DNA from: Mannheimia granulomatis
GTDB taxonomy: Bacteria > Pseudomonadota > Gammaproteobacteria > Enterobacterales > Pasteurellaceae
Assembly: GCF_013377255.1 (NCBI RefSeq)
Contig: NZ_CP016614.1
Coordinates: forward strand, 141,501 to 205,500
DNA: 64,000 bases
Direction: 5' to 3'
Shown: in pieces, positions 7,712 to 16,969 of the stretch
How the letters are laid out: each line of letters starts with the position of its first letter
How positions within the stretch are numbered: the first letter of the stretch is position 1
Notes under the pieces: model-generated
Databases searched by the model: none
What the model saw: only the letters and a program-made list of their open reading frames with translations
What the model was told of the DNA's origin: nothing
Program-made: the position numbers and the translations under genes

Positions 7712-9052
7712 ATGTTTTCCTTTCTAAAAGCCTCTCCACCGGCTGAGAAAAAGGTGGAAGCCAGTAAAGTAGATGCTGAATATCGTAAATTGCGTTGGCA
7801 GGTGTTTGCCGGGGTGTTTATCGGTTATGCGGCGTATTATTTAATTCGTAAAAACTTCTCGTTGGCGATGCCGTATTTGATTGATGAATATGGTTTTACT
7901 AAAGCGGATTTAGGGACAGTCGGTGTAGCGTTATCGCTCGCTTACGGGTTTAGTAAATTCATTATGGGTAACGTTTCTGACCGTTCTAACCCGAAATACT
8001 TTATTACTATCGGCTTGCTCGGCTCGGCGATTGTGAGCCTCGTGTTCGGTTTGGTACCAGGCGTGCTTTCCTCTATTCCTATTATGATTGTGCTAGCTGC
8101 GTTAAACGGTTGGTTCCAAGGAATGGGTTATCCACCGGGTGCGAAAACGATGACTAACTGGTTCTCAACCTCTGAGCGTGGTGTATGGTGGAGCTGGTGG
8201 AACGTGCCACATAACCTTGGTGGCGGTTTGATTGGGCCGTTGGCAATTCTTGGTTTATCCCTTTTCGGGGTATGGCAATCGCTGTTCTATCTGCCTGCGT
8301 TGATTGCGATTGTGCTGGCATTTGTGATGTTCTACTTGATGCGTGATACGCCGGAATCACAAGGTTTACCGCCGATTGATGAATATAAAGGCGAGAAAAT
8401 TATGGAGAAAGTGGAGTCTGCTCACACGCTTTCTTCCAAAGATATTTTCTACAAATATATCTTAAACAACAAATTCCTTTGGGCGATTGCGATGGCGAAC
8501 GTATTTGTTTACTTCATTCGCTATGGCATTATCGACTGGGCACCGACTTACTTAAAAGAAGTGAAACACTTCTCGGTGGATAAACAGAGCTGGGCGTACT
8601 TCTTGTATGAATATGCGGGTATCTTCGGAATGCTGGCAAGCGGTTATTTAAGCGACAAAGTTTTCAAAGGTCACCGAGCGCCGCCAATGTTGCTGTTCCT
8701 TGTGGGTGTATTGATTGCAATCGTGGTTTACTGGAAAAACCCGGCAGGCAATCCGTTAATTGATAACATCTGCTTAGTGGCGATTGGTTTCTTGATTTAT
8801 GGTCCGGTAATGATGATCGGTTTACAAGCGGCGGATTTAGTGCCACGTGTTGCAACCGGTACAGCAACAGGTTTAACCGGCTTGTTCGGTTACTTACTCG
8901 GTTCTGCAAGTGCAGGTTATGTGATGGGTAAGTTAGTGGATATGTTCGGTTGGGACGGCGGTTTCTATGCGTTGATTCTCTCCTGTTTCTTAGCCTTTGG
9001 TTTCATTGCACTGACACTCTTTAGAAAAACCTCAAAACAGTTGGAAAACTAA
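7712..9052 (+). CDS. glpT: Glycerol-3-phosphate transporter
   Basis: A 446-residue major facilitator superfamily antiporter that imports sn-glycerol 3-phosphate in exchange for phosphate across the inner membrane. It has about 12 membrane segments, the family's YLIRKNFSLAMPYL segment after helix 1 with the phosphate-binding Arg, and the SYGFSKF-like region (here LAYGFSKFIMGNVSDRSNPKYF). The central loop lies near residue 225, and the second half begins with KYILNNKFLWAIA. Length matches GlpT (about 450). An AGAGGAG ribosome binding site precedes the ATG. It works with glpQ at the left edge of the window: GlpQ releases the substrate that GlpT imports. Confidence 0.96.
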   Translation: MFSFLKASPPAEKKVEASKVDAEYRKLRWQVFAGVFIGYAAYYLIRKNFSLAMPYLIDEYGFTKADLGTVGVALSLAYGFSKFIMGNVSDRSNPKYFITIGLLGSAIVSLVFGLVPGVLSSIPIMIVLAALNGWFQGMGYPPGAKTMTNWFSTSERGVWWSWWNVPHNLGGGLIGPLAILGLSLFGVWQSLFYLPALIAIVLAFVMFYLMRDTPESQGLPPIDEYKGEKIMEKVESAHTLSSKDIFYKYILNNKFLWAIAMANVFVYFIRYGIIDWAPTYLKEVKHFSVDKQSWAYFLYEYAGIFGMLASGYLSDKVFKGHRAPPMLLFLVGVLIAIVVYWKNPAGNPLIDNICLVAIGFLIYGPVMMIGLQAADLVPRVATGTATGLTGLFGYLLGSASAGYVMGKLVDMFGWDGGFYALILSCFLAFGFIALTLFRKTSKQLEN

Positions 9053-9079
9053 GGTGTAATTGATTTTGTAAGTCTATCG

Positions 9080-9140
9080 CAAGCGGTTGATTTTCTATAG
9101 AATTTTGCAAAAATTCTGAGAAATTCGACCGCTTGTTTTT
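9080..9140. terminator. Inverted uptake-sequence pair between glpT and the ABC operon
   Basis: CAAGCGGTTGA at 9080 pairs with TCGACCGCTTG ending near 9136, followed by TTTTT. It separates convergent glpT and the ABC transporter ATPase gene. Confidence 0.7.
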
Positions 9141-9149
9141 TGGCAGTGG

Positions 9150-10196
9150 TTATTCACAATTTAATAAGAAAATGCCCGTTTGACTAAGGTGAAGATAGTA
9201 GGCTTGTTGGGTTTCATTGTATTGATCCGGGTTGAGATTTACCATTATCTCTTTGCCTAGCCATTCAACCGTAATTTCCCAATGGGCGCCCATATATACC
9301 GCATGTCTTATCTCACAGCGTTGGTTTTCTTCCCCAGTTGCTTTAAGCTGAATTGCTTCCGGACGTATCCCAACTAAGCAATCACCGTTAGCAACATTGA
9401 AACGTTCTGCATTTTCTAAAGTGAAATTGAAATCGCCAATATGAATAGTGTTACCTAATTTTTTGCCTGCTAAGATGGTAGATTCGCCCATAAAGTTAGC
9501 TAAAAACAGGGAATTTGGTTGTAAATAGAGATTCTTAGCAGTATCTTTTTGTTTTATCACACCTTTATCCATCACAATTACTTGATCTGAAACTGCAAAA
9601 GCTTCTGATTGGTCATGAGTAACATAAAGGGAGGTTATTCCTAAACGTTGTTGTAGTTCGCGAATTTTCTCACGCATAGAGCGACGAAGATTAGCGTCTA
9701 AATTACTTAAAGGTTCATCGAATAATAGTACCTTAGGTTTTAAGACTAATGCTCGTGCAAGTGCCACACGTTGCTGCTGACCACCTGAAATTTGATCAAC
9801 AAAGCGGTCTTCAAAACCGGCCAAATCCACCAACTCTAAGGCTTCTTTGACACGCTGTTTACGTTCTTCAGTACTCACGCCTTGCATACGTAAACCATAA
9901 CCTACGTTATCACCAATAGACATATGTGGGAATAAGGCATACGACTGGAATACGATGCAGATATCACGATTTTGAATGGAAGATTTCGTCACATCTTCGC
10001 CATCAATAAAAATCTGACCTGAAGTTGGGTTTTCCAGGCCTGCCACTAAGCGAAGAACCGTTGTTTTGCCACAGCCGGAAGGCCCAAGAAGTGTGACCAT
10101 TGTGCCGCGTTTGATAGTTAAATTTAGATTATTAATTACGACAGATTTACCGAAAGACTTTGTAATATTTTTTAATACTAAGAAATCATTATTCAT
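9150..10196 (-). CDS. afuC: ABC transporter ATP-binding protein (AfuC/FbpC type)
   Basis: A 348-residue importer ATPase. The Walker A motif is GPSGCGKTT (about residues 38-46), the Q-loop is in VFQSYALFPHM, the signature is SGGQQQRVALARAL, Walker B is KVLLFDEPLSNLDANLR, and the H-loop is in YVTHDQSEAF. A C-terminal TOBE-type regulatory domain follows (about 240-348). It belongs to the ferric/phosphosugar transporter group. It is the last gene of a four-gene minus-strand operon (two binding proteins, permease, ATPase) and is 61 bp after the permease. In this family AfuC energises uptake of the ligand delivered by AfuA. Confidence 0.92.
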   Translation of the reverse strand: MNNDFLVLKNITKSFGKSVVINNLNLTIKRGTMVTLLGPSGCGKTTVLRLVAGLENPTSGQIFIDGEDVTKSSIQNRDICIVFQSYALFPHMSIGDNVGYGLRMQGVSTEERKQRVKEALELVDLAGFEDRFVDQISGGQQQRVALARALVLKPKVLLFDEPLSNLDANLRRSMREKIRELQQRLGITSLYVTHDQSEAFAVSDQVIVMDKGVIKQKDTAKNLYLQPNSLFLANFMGESTILAGKKLGNTIHIGDFNFTLENAERFNVANGDCLVGIRPEAIQLKATGEENQRCEIRHAVYMGAHWEITVEWLGKEIMVNLNPDQYNETQQAYYLHLSQTGIFLLNCE

Positions 10197-10257
10197 ATTT
10201 ATTGCCTTATTGAATTTTTAATACACAGGATGTTTCGTATGACAAGGTTTAGTCATG

Positions 10258-12315
10258 TTAATGAGTGGTTTTTGCTTTAGAGCGAGAAATCCGCGTATCA
10301 CCCACAATCCAGTCAAAGAAGAGAATAATCGCCATCATAACCACAATGAGTATTGAGCCATAAGCAATCGCAACGCCATATTCCCCATCTTCTACTCGGT
10401 TAAGTATGTAGGATGTTGCTACGCGCGTATCTGCGGTTACTAAAAATACGATGGCGCTCACTGTTGTCATTGCTCGGACAAAACTTGTAACCAGGGCAGA
10501 TAATAATGCCGGTTTTAATAGTGGGAAGACGATATAAACGATGGTTTTAAATGAGCTTCCTTTTAGGGATAGAGAGGCTTCATCAAGGGATTTATCTAAT
10601 TGTCCTAACCCGGCAACAGCCGCCCGCATTCCTACAGGCATATTACGCATGACCATTGAAAGGATAATAATTAGTCCTGTTCCCGTAATATAAATAGGTG
10701 CATCATTAAACGCGATGATATAAGAAACCCCAGCCACAGTACCCGGTACGGCAAAGCAAAGTAGCGTGAGGAATTCTAATGTTTTTTTGCCCTTAAAATC
10801 GCGTCTAACTGTAATGTATGCGATGAGTAAGCCAAAGATTGCAGTAATAGGGGCAGCACTTGCAGCAAAAATAACCGTTTGAATTAAAGATGGCCAAGCA
10901 CCATCACTAAAACCTTGACCAAATAAGGTAATGTAATGCTGCAATGTTAATGTGTAATCTACCCCCCAGTTTTTGGTGAAGCTACCATAAAATATACTTC
11001 CGTATAATACGGCATTGAAAATAACCCAAAAACCTAATGTAAAGATAATGATGTATTTTAGGGTTGTTGGTAGTTCTTGTACGTCTCCACGGTATGATTT
11101 TCCTGAAACAGTTACATAGGAGCGATTACCTATCCACCAATACTGAATAACAAAGATAGCAAGAGAGAAGAGAAGTAGTATAGTTCCTAATGTACTAGCA
11201 GAAGCATAATCTAATTGTGAGCCGGCGATATAGAAGTAAATTTGTGATGAAATTACATCGAAACTACCACCAAGCACTAATGGAGTACTAAAATCAGCCA
11301 ATGATTGAATCGCCACTACTAAGAATGAGTTGGCTAATGCCGGTTTCAATAGCGGAAAAATAATATTGAAGAATGTTTGATAGCGATTAGCTCTTAGTGT
11401 ATAAGAGGCTTCTTCGATGGATGGATGAATAGATTTTAATGCTCCTTCTAAAATCATAAATGACATTGGCGTTAATGCTAATGTGTGTGCGATCACTATG
11501 CCGGTAAAGCCGTATAGCCAGTTGCTGCTGAAGCCAAAATGTTCGACTAAAAAAGAGGTGACATAACCTGAACGCCCAAGCATTAAGGTTACACCTAAGC
11601 CTACAACGAAAGGTGGGGTTACAATAGGTAAAATAGAGAAGATTTTACCGATAACAGCAGTGCGTTTTGCTATTCTGGTGGTATAAAGCGCAAAAATTAA
11701 TCCAAATAGAGTTGATAGAATACCAATAGTAAATGCAACACTTAATGAGTTGGTAATGATCCGTAGCACATAAGGTTTACTCACAATATCTAATACTTGG
11801 CTTGGAACAAATTCCGAGCCGTCATAGAACATGGAGAGGAAGATCGCAAAAGTCGGATAAACAATAAAGAAAAAAATGAGTAATATGATACTTAGCAAGG
11901 AAAAGATGATGAATTTGTCCCCTTGCATAAACTTCATTTTAGCTAATGCATTCGTTGCAAGTGCAACCAGCGCAACAACTAAGACAAAAATTGAATATCC
12001 TAGACTAAATTTTTGAAGAATAGCAGAGACAAATATGAATAGGAAAATAGCAGCTAGGGTAATAAATTCAATCTTACCTTGTTTTTGTTCACCTTTATTT
12101 TCAAACCAATAGGAGACTATGGGCAAAAACAGAAGAGAGCCGAACCAAATCCAGCTTAAATTGGGTTTGGTCCAACCTATTGCCGCGTAAATTTCATCGG
12201 CTGTCGCTTCTGTTATACCATAGTGTAGCGTCATTGTAGGTAATACCATAAATCCTATAAATGACAATAAGATCCAAACTAGGTTACCTTTTAATATTTG
12301 TTTCTGTTTCCTCAT
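10258..12315 (-). CDS. afuB: ABC transporter permease, two fused domains (AfuB type)
   Basis: An inner-membrane permease of about 685 residues with two tandem permease domains, each with an EAA-type cytoplasmic loop. The first is in the segment containing EEASYTLRANRYQTFFNIIFPLLKP, the second in DEASLSLKGSSFKTIVYIVFPLLKP. A hydrophobic N-terminal region of about 150 residues precedes the first domain. I place the start at the ATG at 12315, because a GGAGG ribosome binding site sits just upstream (12320-12324); an in-frame TTG at 12333 would put that site inside the coding region. It is 21 bp from the stop of the upstream binding-protein gene. The double-domain layout removes the need for a second permease gene. 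Confidence 0.9.
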   Translation of the reverse strand: MRKQKQILKGNLVWILLSFIGFMVLPTMTLHYGITEATADEIYAAIGWTKPNLSWIWFGSLLFLPIVSYWFENKGEQKQGKIEFITLAAIFLFIFVSAILQKFSLGYSIFVLVVALVALATNALAKMKFMQGDKFIIFSLLSIILLIFFFIVYPTFAIFLSMFYDGSEFVPSQVLDIVSKPYVLRIITNSLSVAFTIGILSTLFGLIFALYTTRIAKRTAVIGKIFSILPIVTPPFVVGLGVTLMLGRSGYVTSFLVEHFGFSSNWLYGFTGIVIAHTLALTPMSFMILEGALKSIHPSIEEASYTLRANRYQTFFNIIFPLLKPALANSFLVVAIQSLADFSTPLVLGGSFDVISSQIYFYIAGSQLDYASASTLGTILLLFSLAIFVIQYWWIGNRSYVTVSGKSYRGDVQELPTTLKYIIIFTLGFWVIFNAVLYGSIFYGSFTKNWGVDYTLTLQHYITLFGQGFSDGAWPSLIQTVIFAASAAPITAIFGLLIAYITVRRDFKGKKTLEFLTLLCFAVPGTVAGVSYIIAFNDAPIYITGTGLIIILSMVMRNMPVGMRAAVAGLGQLDKSLDEASLSLKGSSFKTIVYIVFPLLKPALLSALVTSFVRAMTTVSAIVFLVTADTRVATSYILNRVEDGEYGVAIAYGSILIVVMMAIILFFDWIVGDTRISRSKAKTTH

Positions 12316-12336
12316 AAAACCTCCGTGAAACAAGAA

Positions 12337-13371
12337 TTACTGTGCTAATTTTACGTCTGTAACCCATTTATCAATTAGCTTACTACGCATTTCATTTGAA
12401 CCAAATTTATCAAAATCATAATTGATAAGTTTTAGATTCTCCGGTTTAAGCGAATAAGGAGATGGTTCAGCGTTAATATTGGTTGGAATATGATGGGATT
12501 GTGCTTTTTGCCAAGATAACTCTTGAGCCTCTTTAGACATTACCCAATCAGCAAATAATTTTGCGTTTTCTAAATTACGTGCATTTTTAATAACGCTGAT
12601 ACCGCCTAGTTCATACCCGGTTCCTTCACATGGCACCACTAATTCAATAGGTGCACCATTTTCTTTTTCAAAGGAATAATTTTGTAAAAAACCTACTCCA
12701 ATTGCAGTTTCACCTCTGGCAGTATTTCTCGATGGTGCTGTCCCTGCTTTCGGATACTGAGAAATATTTTGATGCAGTTTTTTCAGATAATCAAAAGCAT
12801 CCTTTTCTCCCCACAATTGGATGAAGGTAGATATTGCTGTATAGGCAGTGCCTGAACTTTGCGGGTCGGCTAACTGAATTTCGTTTTTAAATTTAGGGTC
12901 TAGAAGATCTTTCCAACATTGTGGTGTTTCATGAATACCTAATTTTTTCAATCTTTCGGTATTTACGCCAAAGCCTAAAACGCCCATATAAACAACAGAA
13001 CTGCTTCCGTTACCTAATTTTTGAAATTGTGGAAGCACCTCAGTTAATTTAGGTGAAGAATAAGGTTCTACCAAACCGAGTTCTACCGCTTGTAAGTGAG
13101 TATCAAAAGGTCCACCATACCATACATCCGCTTGTGGGTTGTTTTTCTCTGCTTCCATTTTAGCTAAGGTGCTACCGGAGCTGTTTCGAATAAATGAAGC
13201 TTTAATATTATATTTTTCGGAAAAACCTTGAACGGCCTTTTCGCATACAATATTTTGAGCACTGCAATAAACAACTACTCTCCCAGATTGGTTTGCAAAG
13301 GTTTGAGGACTAACGAATAAACTTGCAACTAGCAGGCTGGAAAGAGATAAAGCGATTTTTGATAATTTCAT
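12337..13371 (-). CDS. ABC transporter periplasmic binding protein, second copy
   Basis: A 344-residue periplasmic binding protein with a signal peptide ending near residue 26 (SPQTFA-NQS). It is a clear paralogue of the gene just upstream (13404-14441). Shared blocks include VVYCSAQN at the mature N-terminus, NSSGSTLAKMEAEKNNPQADVWYGG, LADPQSSGTAYTAI, RNTARGET and GTGYELGG. The family comprises AfuA-like proteins, first annotated as iron-binding; AfuA of Actinobacillus pleuropneumoniae binds hexose phosphates. Ligand-contact positions may differ between the two copies, so they may have split specificity. It lies directly before the permease gene, 32 bp after its paralogue. Confidence 0.88.
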   Translation of the reverse strand: MKLSKIALSLSSLLVASLFVSPQTFANQSGRVVVYCSAQNIVCEKAVQGFSEKYNIKASFIRNSSGSTLAKMEAEKNNPQADVWYGGPFDTHLQAVELGLVEPYSSPKLTEVLPQFQKLGNGSSSVVYMGVLGFGVNTERLKKLGIHETPQCWKDLLDPKFKNEIQLADPQSSGTAYTAISTFIQLWGEKDAFDYLKKLHQNISQYPKAGTAPSRNTARGETAIGVGFLQNYSFEKENGAPIELVVPCEGTGYELGGISVIKNARNLENAKLFADWVMSKEAQELSWQKAQSHHIPTNINAEPSPYSLKPENLKLINYDFDKFGSNEMRSKLIDKWVTDVKLAQ

Positions 13372-13403
13372 AATTATTCTCCAGATAGCAATTCTGACTG
13401 AAT

Positions 13404-14441
13404 TTATTTAGCGAGTTTGACTTCATTAACCCATTTATCAATCAAACGTTTACGCTCTTCGCTTGAGCCATACTTCTCAAAATCATAATTGATTAAGTTT
13501 AAGTCTTTTGGATTTAGAGCATAAGGAGAAGCCTCTGCAGTAGTATTTGTTAGCACTTGAAACGCATTACCTTTTTGCCAAGAAAGCTCTTGAGCTTCTT
13601 TTGAAAGTGACCAATCGATAAATAATTTTGCGTTTTCTAGGTTTCTTGCCCCTTTTAAGATACTGACACCACCTAATTCATAACCAGTACCATCAGTGGG
13701 TGCCGTCATTTCAATATTTGCACCGTTTTTCTTTTCTACCGCATAGTCGTGTAGGAAGCCGATACCGATAGTCGTTTCACCACGAGCGGTATTACGTGCC
13801 GGGGTAATACCTGATTTAGTATATTGCGAGATATTTTTATGTAACTTATTAAAATATTCAAAGGCTTTTTCTTCACCCCAAAGCTGAACGAAAGTGGCTA
13901 TCGCAGTGTAGGCAGTGCCTGAGCTTTGTGGGTCAGCAATTTGGATCTCACCGGCTAAACGTGGGTCAAGTAAGTCTTCCCATGTGCTTGGTACTTTTTC
14001 AATACCGAGCTTTTTCAAGCGATCGAGGTTTACGCCATAGCCCAAAATTCCCATATAAACTGCAGATGAATAGTTACCTTTAAGCTTTGCCGGATCACGG
14101 AATTGCTCGATAATTTGTGCTAGATTTGGAGATTGATATTGTTGTAATAATCCCATTTCTGCAGCTTGAGAGTGTGGGTCTAGCGTACCGCCATACCAAA
14201 CATCGGCCTGTGGATTATTTTTTTCGGCTTCAATTTTAGCTAAAGTACTGCCTGAGCCGTTACGTACGAAAGCAACTTTCACATCATATTTTTGCCCGAA
14301 TGCCTGAATTTCTTGCTCGCAAAGTTCATTGGTTGCACTACAGTAAACGGTTAATCTTCCTTCTGCTAATGCAGCCTGAGAGAACATGGAGCCAAGTAAT
14401 AATGTTGAAAGTGCTAAAGAGAGTTTTTTTAATTTCATCAT
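13404..14441 (-). CDS. afuA: ABC transporter periplasmic binding protein (AfuA)
   Basis: A 345-residue periplasmic binding protein, first gene of the operon. The signal peptide ends near residue 26 (SQAALA-EGR). Family blocks are LTVYCSATNELCEQE, GSGSTLAKIEAEKNNPQADVWYGG, IADPQSSGTAYTAIATF and RGETTIGIGFLHDY. AfuA-type proteins deliver hexose phosphates (or, in the older reading, ferric iron) to a membrane ABC importer. No Tyr pair typical of FbpA-type iron binding is evident, which favours a sugar-phosphate ligand; that is inference. A perfect CRP site lies 64 bp upstream of the start, consistent with carbon-source control. Confidence 0.9.
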   Translation of the reverse strand: MMKLKKLSLALSTLLLGSMFSQAALAEGRLTVYCSATNELCEQEIQAFGQKYDVKVAFVRNGSGSTLAKIEAEKNNPQADVWYGGTLDPHSQAAEMGLLQQYQSPNLAQIIEQFRDPAKLKGNYSSAVYMGILGYGVNLDRLKKLGIEKVPSTWEDLLDPRLAGEIQIADPQSSGTAYTAIATFVQLWGEEKAFEYFNKLHKNISQYTKSGITPARNTARGETTIGIGFLHDYAVEKKNGANIEMTAPTDGTGYELGGVSILKGARNLENAKLFIDWSLSKEAQELSWQKGNAFQVLTNTTAEASPYALNPKDLNLINYDFEKYGSSEERKRLIDKWVNEVKLAK

Positions 14442-14504
14442 AATTTCCCCAGAATAGTGATTGAGTGACGGACTTGCAATATAACAAGAAATTTAATGAA
14501 ATTC

Positions 14505-14520
14505 TGTGAACAAACTCACA
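14505..14520. promoter_or_regulatory. CRP binding site upstream of the Afu operon
   Basis: TGTGA-ACAAAC-TCACA matches all ten consensus positions of the CRP site. It lies 64 bp upstream of the afuA start codon. Confidence 0.8.
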
Positions 14521-14571
14521 GTTCAAATAAATAAACACTCATTTTGAAGCTATTCCGGGAATGGGAGAGAG

Positions 14572-15435
14572 CTAGGTCTTATTTAATAAGGCTTGCATGG
14601 ACTGTTTTAGATTGGCTAGCATTTCATAGCGTTTACGATACATTGAACGTTTTTTGCTTGGAATTTCGTCCATTTTTTTACTTTCTAATTCCAACGGTAA
14701 CTGCCAATATTTTCCGGCTTTGCCGTTTGATTCAGCAAAAATAGCATCGTAATCAACTACATATCGTTTACTTTGCACGAAACGGGATTTATTCTGATAT
14801 TTTTGCGGAATACCTAACAAGCTTTCGTAGCCTAAAACTGAAGTAAGCGCTTTCATCGCCTCCACCATTAAATAAGCAGGGCGTAAACCATGGCAGTTTT
14901 TGGTTAACTGTTTAACTAATTCTTTTGAACCTTCAAAATTCGGACCTTGAATGACAGCGATTAGAAGAGCTTCCTCAAGTTTGCCGAAAGTTAATAAATA
15001 GACGAGTTCTTGAGTCGGCTTGTGGCAAAGCTCTAACGCCCAAAAGCCCTCCATTGGCTGATACTCATTGATATCTAATAACAGCTCAAAATCTGGAATT
15101 ACTTCACCAAAATTCACTTTTTGTTCCCATAAAGGGGGAAGATGACTCAGTTTTTGTGGTAGAAACAGCAAATTATCGCACATTTTCTGTAAGCGTTCTG
15201 TTGAGGAAAAACGCTTATCCAAGAAGCGATGGGCTAATGGATAGTTATAATTCGGTCTGGCATTTAGCAGAGGGATTAACTGAGGATTTTGCTCAATAAA
15301 AAGTTTAAATTTTTTGATTTTATCTCGGTGCAGCCAAGAACGCAGATTAAAGCGTAAACGCTTACCGGCATACGATTTTTTCCCTCGATTCGGATAGAGA
15401 GCATTGGCATTCGGCCATTGGTACTGATTTTTCAT
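14572..15435 (-). CDS. VirK/YbjX family protein (DUF535)
   Basis: A 287-residue cytoplasmic protein of the VirK/YbjX family. Recognisable blocks are the N-terminal NRGKKSYAGKRLRFNLRSWLH region, FLDKRFSSTERLQ, the central VIQGPNFEGSKELVKQLTK, LRPAYLMVEAMKALTSVLG and the KMDEIPSKKRSMYRKRYEML C-terminus. Family members have been linked in enterobacteria to resistance to cationic peptides and to surface-protein export, but the biochemical role is unknown. It stands alone between the Afu operon and hslVU. Confidence 0.85.
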   Translation of the reverse strand: MKNQYQWPNANALYPNRGKKSYAGKRLRFNLRSWLHRDKIKKFKLFIEQNPQLIPLLNARPNYNYPLAHRFLDKRFSSTERLQKMCDNLLFLPQKLSHLPPLWEQKVNFGEVIPDFELLLDINEYQPMEGFWALELCHKPTQELVYLLTFGKLEEALLIAVIQGPNFEGSKELVKQLTKNCHGLRPAYLMVEAMKALTSVLGYESLLGIPQKYQNKSRFVQSKRYVVDYDAIFAESNGKAGKYWQLPLELESKKMDEIPSKKRSMYRKRYEMLANLKQSMQALLNKT

Positions 15436-15505
15436 TTTAAAACATTATTCAAGCGGTCTGATTTTACTCAAAAATTGCAAGAAATTTTTTCGCTCGTTTG
15501 GAGCT

Positions 15506-15545
15506 ATTGGTAAAGCCAAGGTTCAAAAAAACGATGCTTTTTGTT
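15506..15545. repeat. Diverged fragment of an intergenic hairpin repeat
   Basis: ATTGGTAAAGCCAAGGTTC and the following A-rich segment with ACGATGCTTTTTG resemble the core of the repeat copies at 23722-23803 and 29668-29750 (GTTGGCAAAGCCAAC, then TTCAAAAAGCGATGCTTTT). The match is partial and may be a decayed copy. Confidence 0.45.
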
Positions 15546-15597
15546 TCAAATTTTTGTAAGAATCAGACCGCTTGTACTACTTAAATAACTACTTAAA

Positions 15598-16920
15598 CTA
15601 TAAAATAAATCGACTTAAATCTTCGTTTTCTACCACGTCGTTTAACGCTTCAGAAACATATTTTTCATCAATAATGACTTTCTCGCCGGAACGTTCGCTG
15701 GCATCAAATGAAATGCCGTCCATTAAACGTTCAAGCACGGTGTGTAAACGCCTTGCACCGATATTTTCGGTTTTTTCGTTAACACGGAATGCCGATTCCG
15801 CAATTTTGCTGATCCCCTCTTGGGTAAATTCAATTTCCACCCCTTCGGTTTTCATTAATTCACGATATTGTAATGTAAGTGAAGCGTTAGGTTCAGTTAA
15901 AATACGCTCGAAATCGTCTTTGGTAAGCGATTTCAATTCCACGCGGATCGGTAAACGACCTTGTAACTCAGGCAGTAAATCAGACGGTCGGGCTACTTGG
16001 AATGCACCGGAACAAATAAACAAAATATGGTCTGTTTTAACCATGCCGTGTTTAGTGTTTACTGTCGAACCTTCAATAATTGGTAGTAAATCACGTTGAA
16101 CTCCTTCACGAGAAACATCACCACCTGAATGTTCGCTTTTTTTGCAAATCTTATCGATTTCATCAATAAAAACGATACCGTGCTGTTCAACTGCTTCAAT
16201 AGCTTGTTGTTTTAGCTCTTCCGGATTGACTAATTTTGCTGCTTCTTCATCTAGCATCACTTTTAACGCATCTTTAATTTTCATTTTGCGTTTTTTGGTT
16301 TTGCTTGGCGACATCCCTTCAAACAGAGATTGTAGTTGCGAGGTCATCTCTTCCATGCCCGGAGGTGTCATAATTTCAACGCTTACCTGGGCAGCAACAT
16401 CAATTTCAATCTCTTTATCGTCTAACTGCCCTTCACGCAATTTTTTGCGAAAAACTTGACGGGTTGAGGCGTTATCCGATTCTTGGACTTTACCCCACTG
16501 GTCTTTTGCCGGTGGTAACAATACATCTAAAATGCGATCTTCTGCAGCATCTTGGGCGCGCATTTTATTTTTTTCTACCGCTTGTTGGCGAACCAGCTTC
16601 ATCGATACATCCGCCAAATCACGAATGATTGAATCTACCTCTTTTCCTACATAACCGACTTCGGTAAATTTAGTTGCTTCTACTTTAATGAATGGGGCAT
16701 TTGCTAATTTTGCCAAACGGCGGGCAATTTCTGTTTTACCCACACCTGTTGGACCAATCATTAAAATATTTTTTGGAGTCACCTCTTGGCGAAGATCTTC
16801 CGGTAGCTGCATTCTACGCCAGCGATTTCTAAGTGCGATTGCCACCGCACGCTTAGCTTCATTTTGTCCGATAATGTGAGCATCTAATTCAGATACAATT
16901 TCACAAGGGGTCATTGACAT
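15598..16920 (-). CDS. hslU: HslU ATPase subunit of the HslVU protease
   Basis: A 440-residue AAA+ unfoldase that feeds substrates to the HslV peptidase. The N-terminal SMTPCEIVSELDAHIIGQ segment, Walker A GPTGVGKTEIARRLAK (about residues 55-70), the pore motif GYVGKEV, the intermediate I domain (about 110-240) and Walker B VFIDEIDKI are all present. The SEHSGGDVSREGVQRDLLPI and GARRLHTVLERLMD segments complete the family pattern, and the C-terminal tail DLSRFIL inserts into HslV pockets. It lies 49 bp after hslV in the usual hslV-hslU order. Confidence 0.98.
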   Translation of the reverse strand: MSMTPCEIVSELDAHIIGQNEAKRAVAIALRNRWRRMQLPEDLRQEVTPKNILMIGPTGVGKTEIARRLAKLANAPFIKVEATKFTEVGYVGKEVDSIIRDLADVSMKLVRQQAVEKNKMRAQDAAEDRILDVLLPPAKDQWGKVQESDNASTRQVFRKKLREGQLDDKEIEIDVAAQVSVEIMTPPGMEEMTSQLQSLFEGMSPSKTKKRKMKIKDALKVMLDEEAAKLVNPEELKQQAIEAVEQHGIVFIDEIDKICKKSEHSGGDVSREGVQRDLLPIIEGSTVNTKHGMVKTDHILFICSGAFQVARPSDLLPELQGRLPIRVELKSLTKDDFERILTEPNASLTLQYRELMKTEGVEIEFTQEGISKIAESAFRVNEKTENIGARRLHTVLERLMDGISFDASERSGEKVIIDEKYVSEALNDVVENEDLSRFIL

Positions 16921-16969
16921 ATATTTTTCCTTAAACAGTTCCCTTTTTGCTAAAGCGGGGAAAGTTATT

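Noticed and set aside
15572..16459. Long plus-strand open frames opposite hslU
   Set aside because: They lie in full antisense to a well conserved gene, lack ribosome binding sites and are Ser/Phe-rich in the way of antisense shadows.
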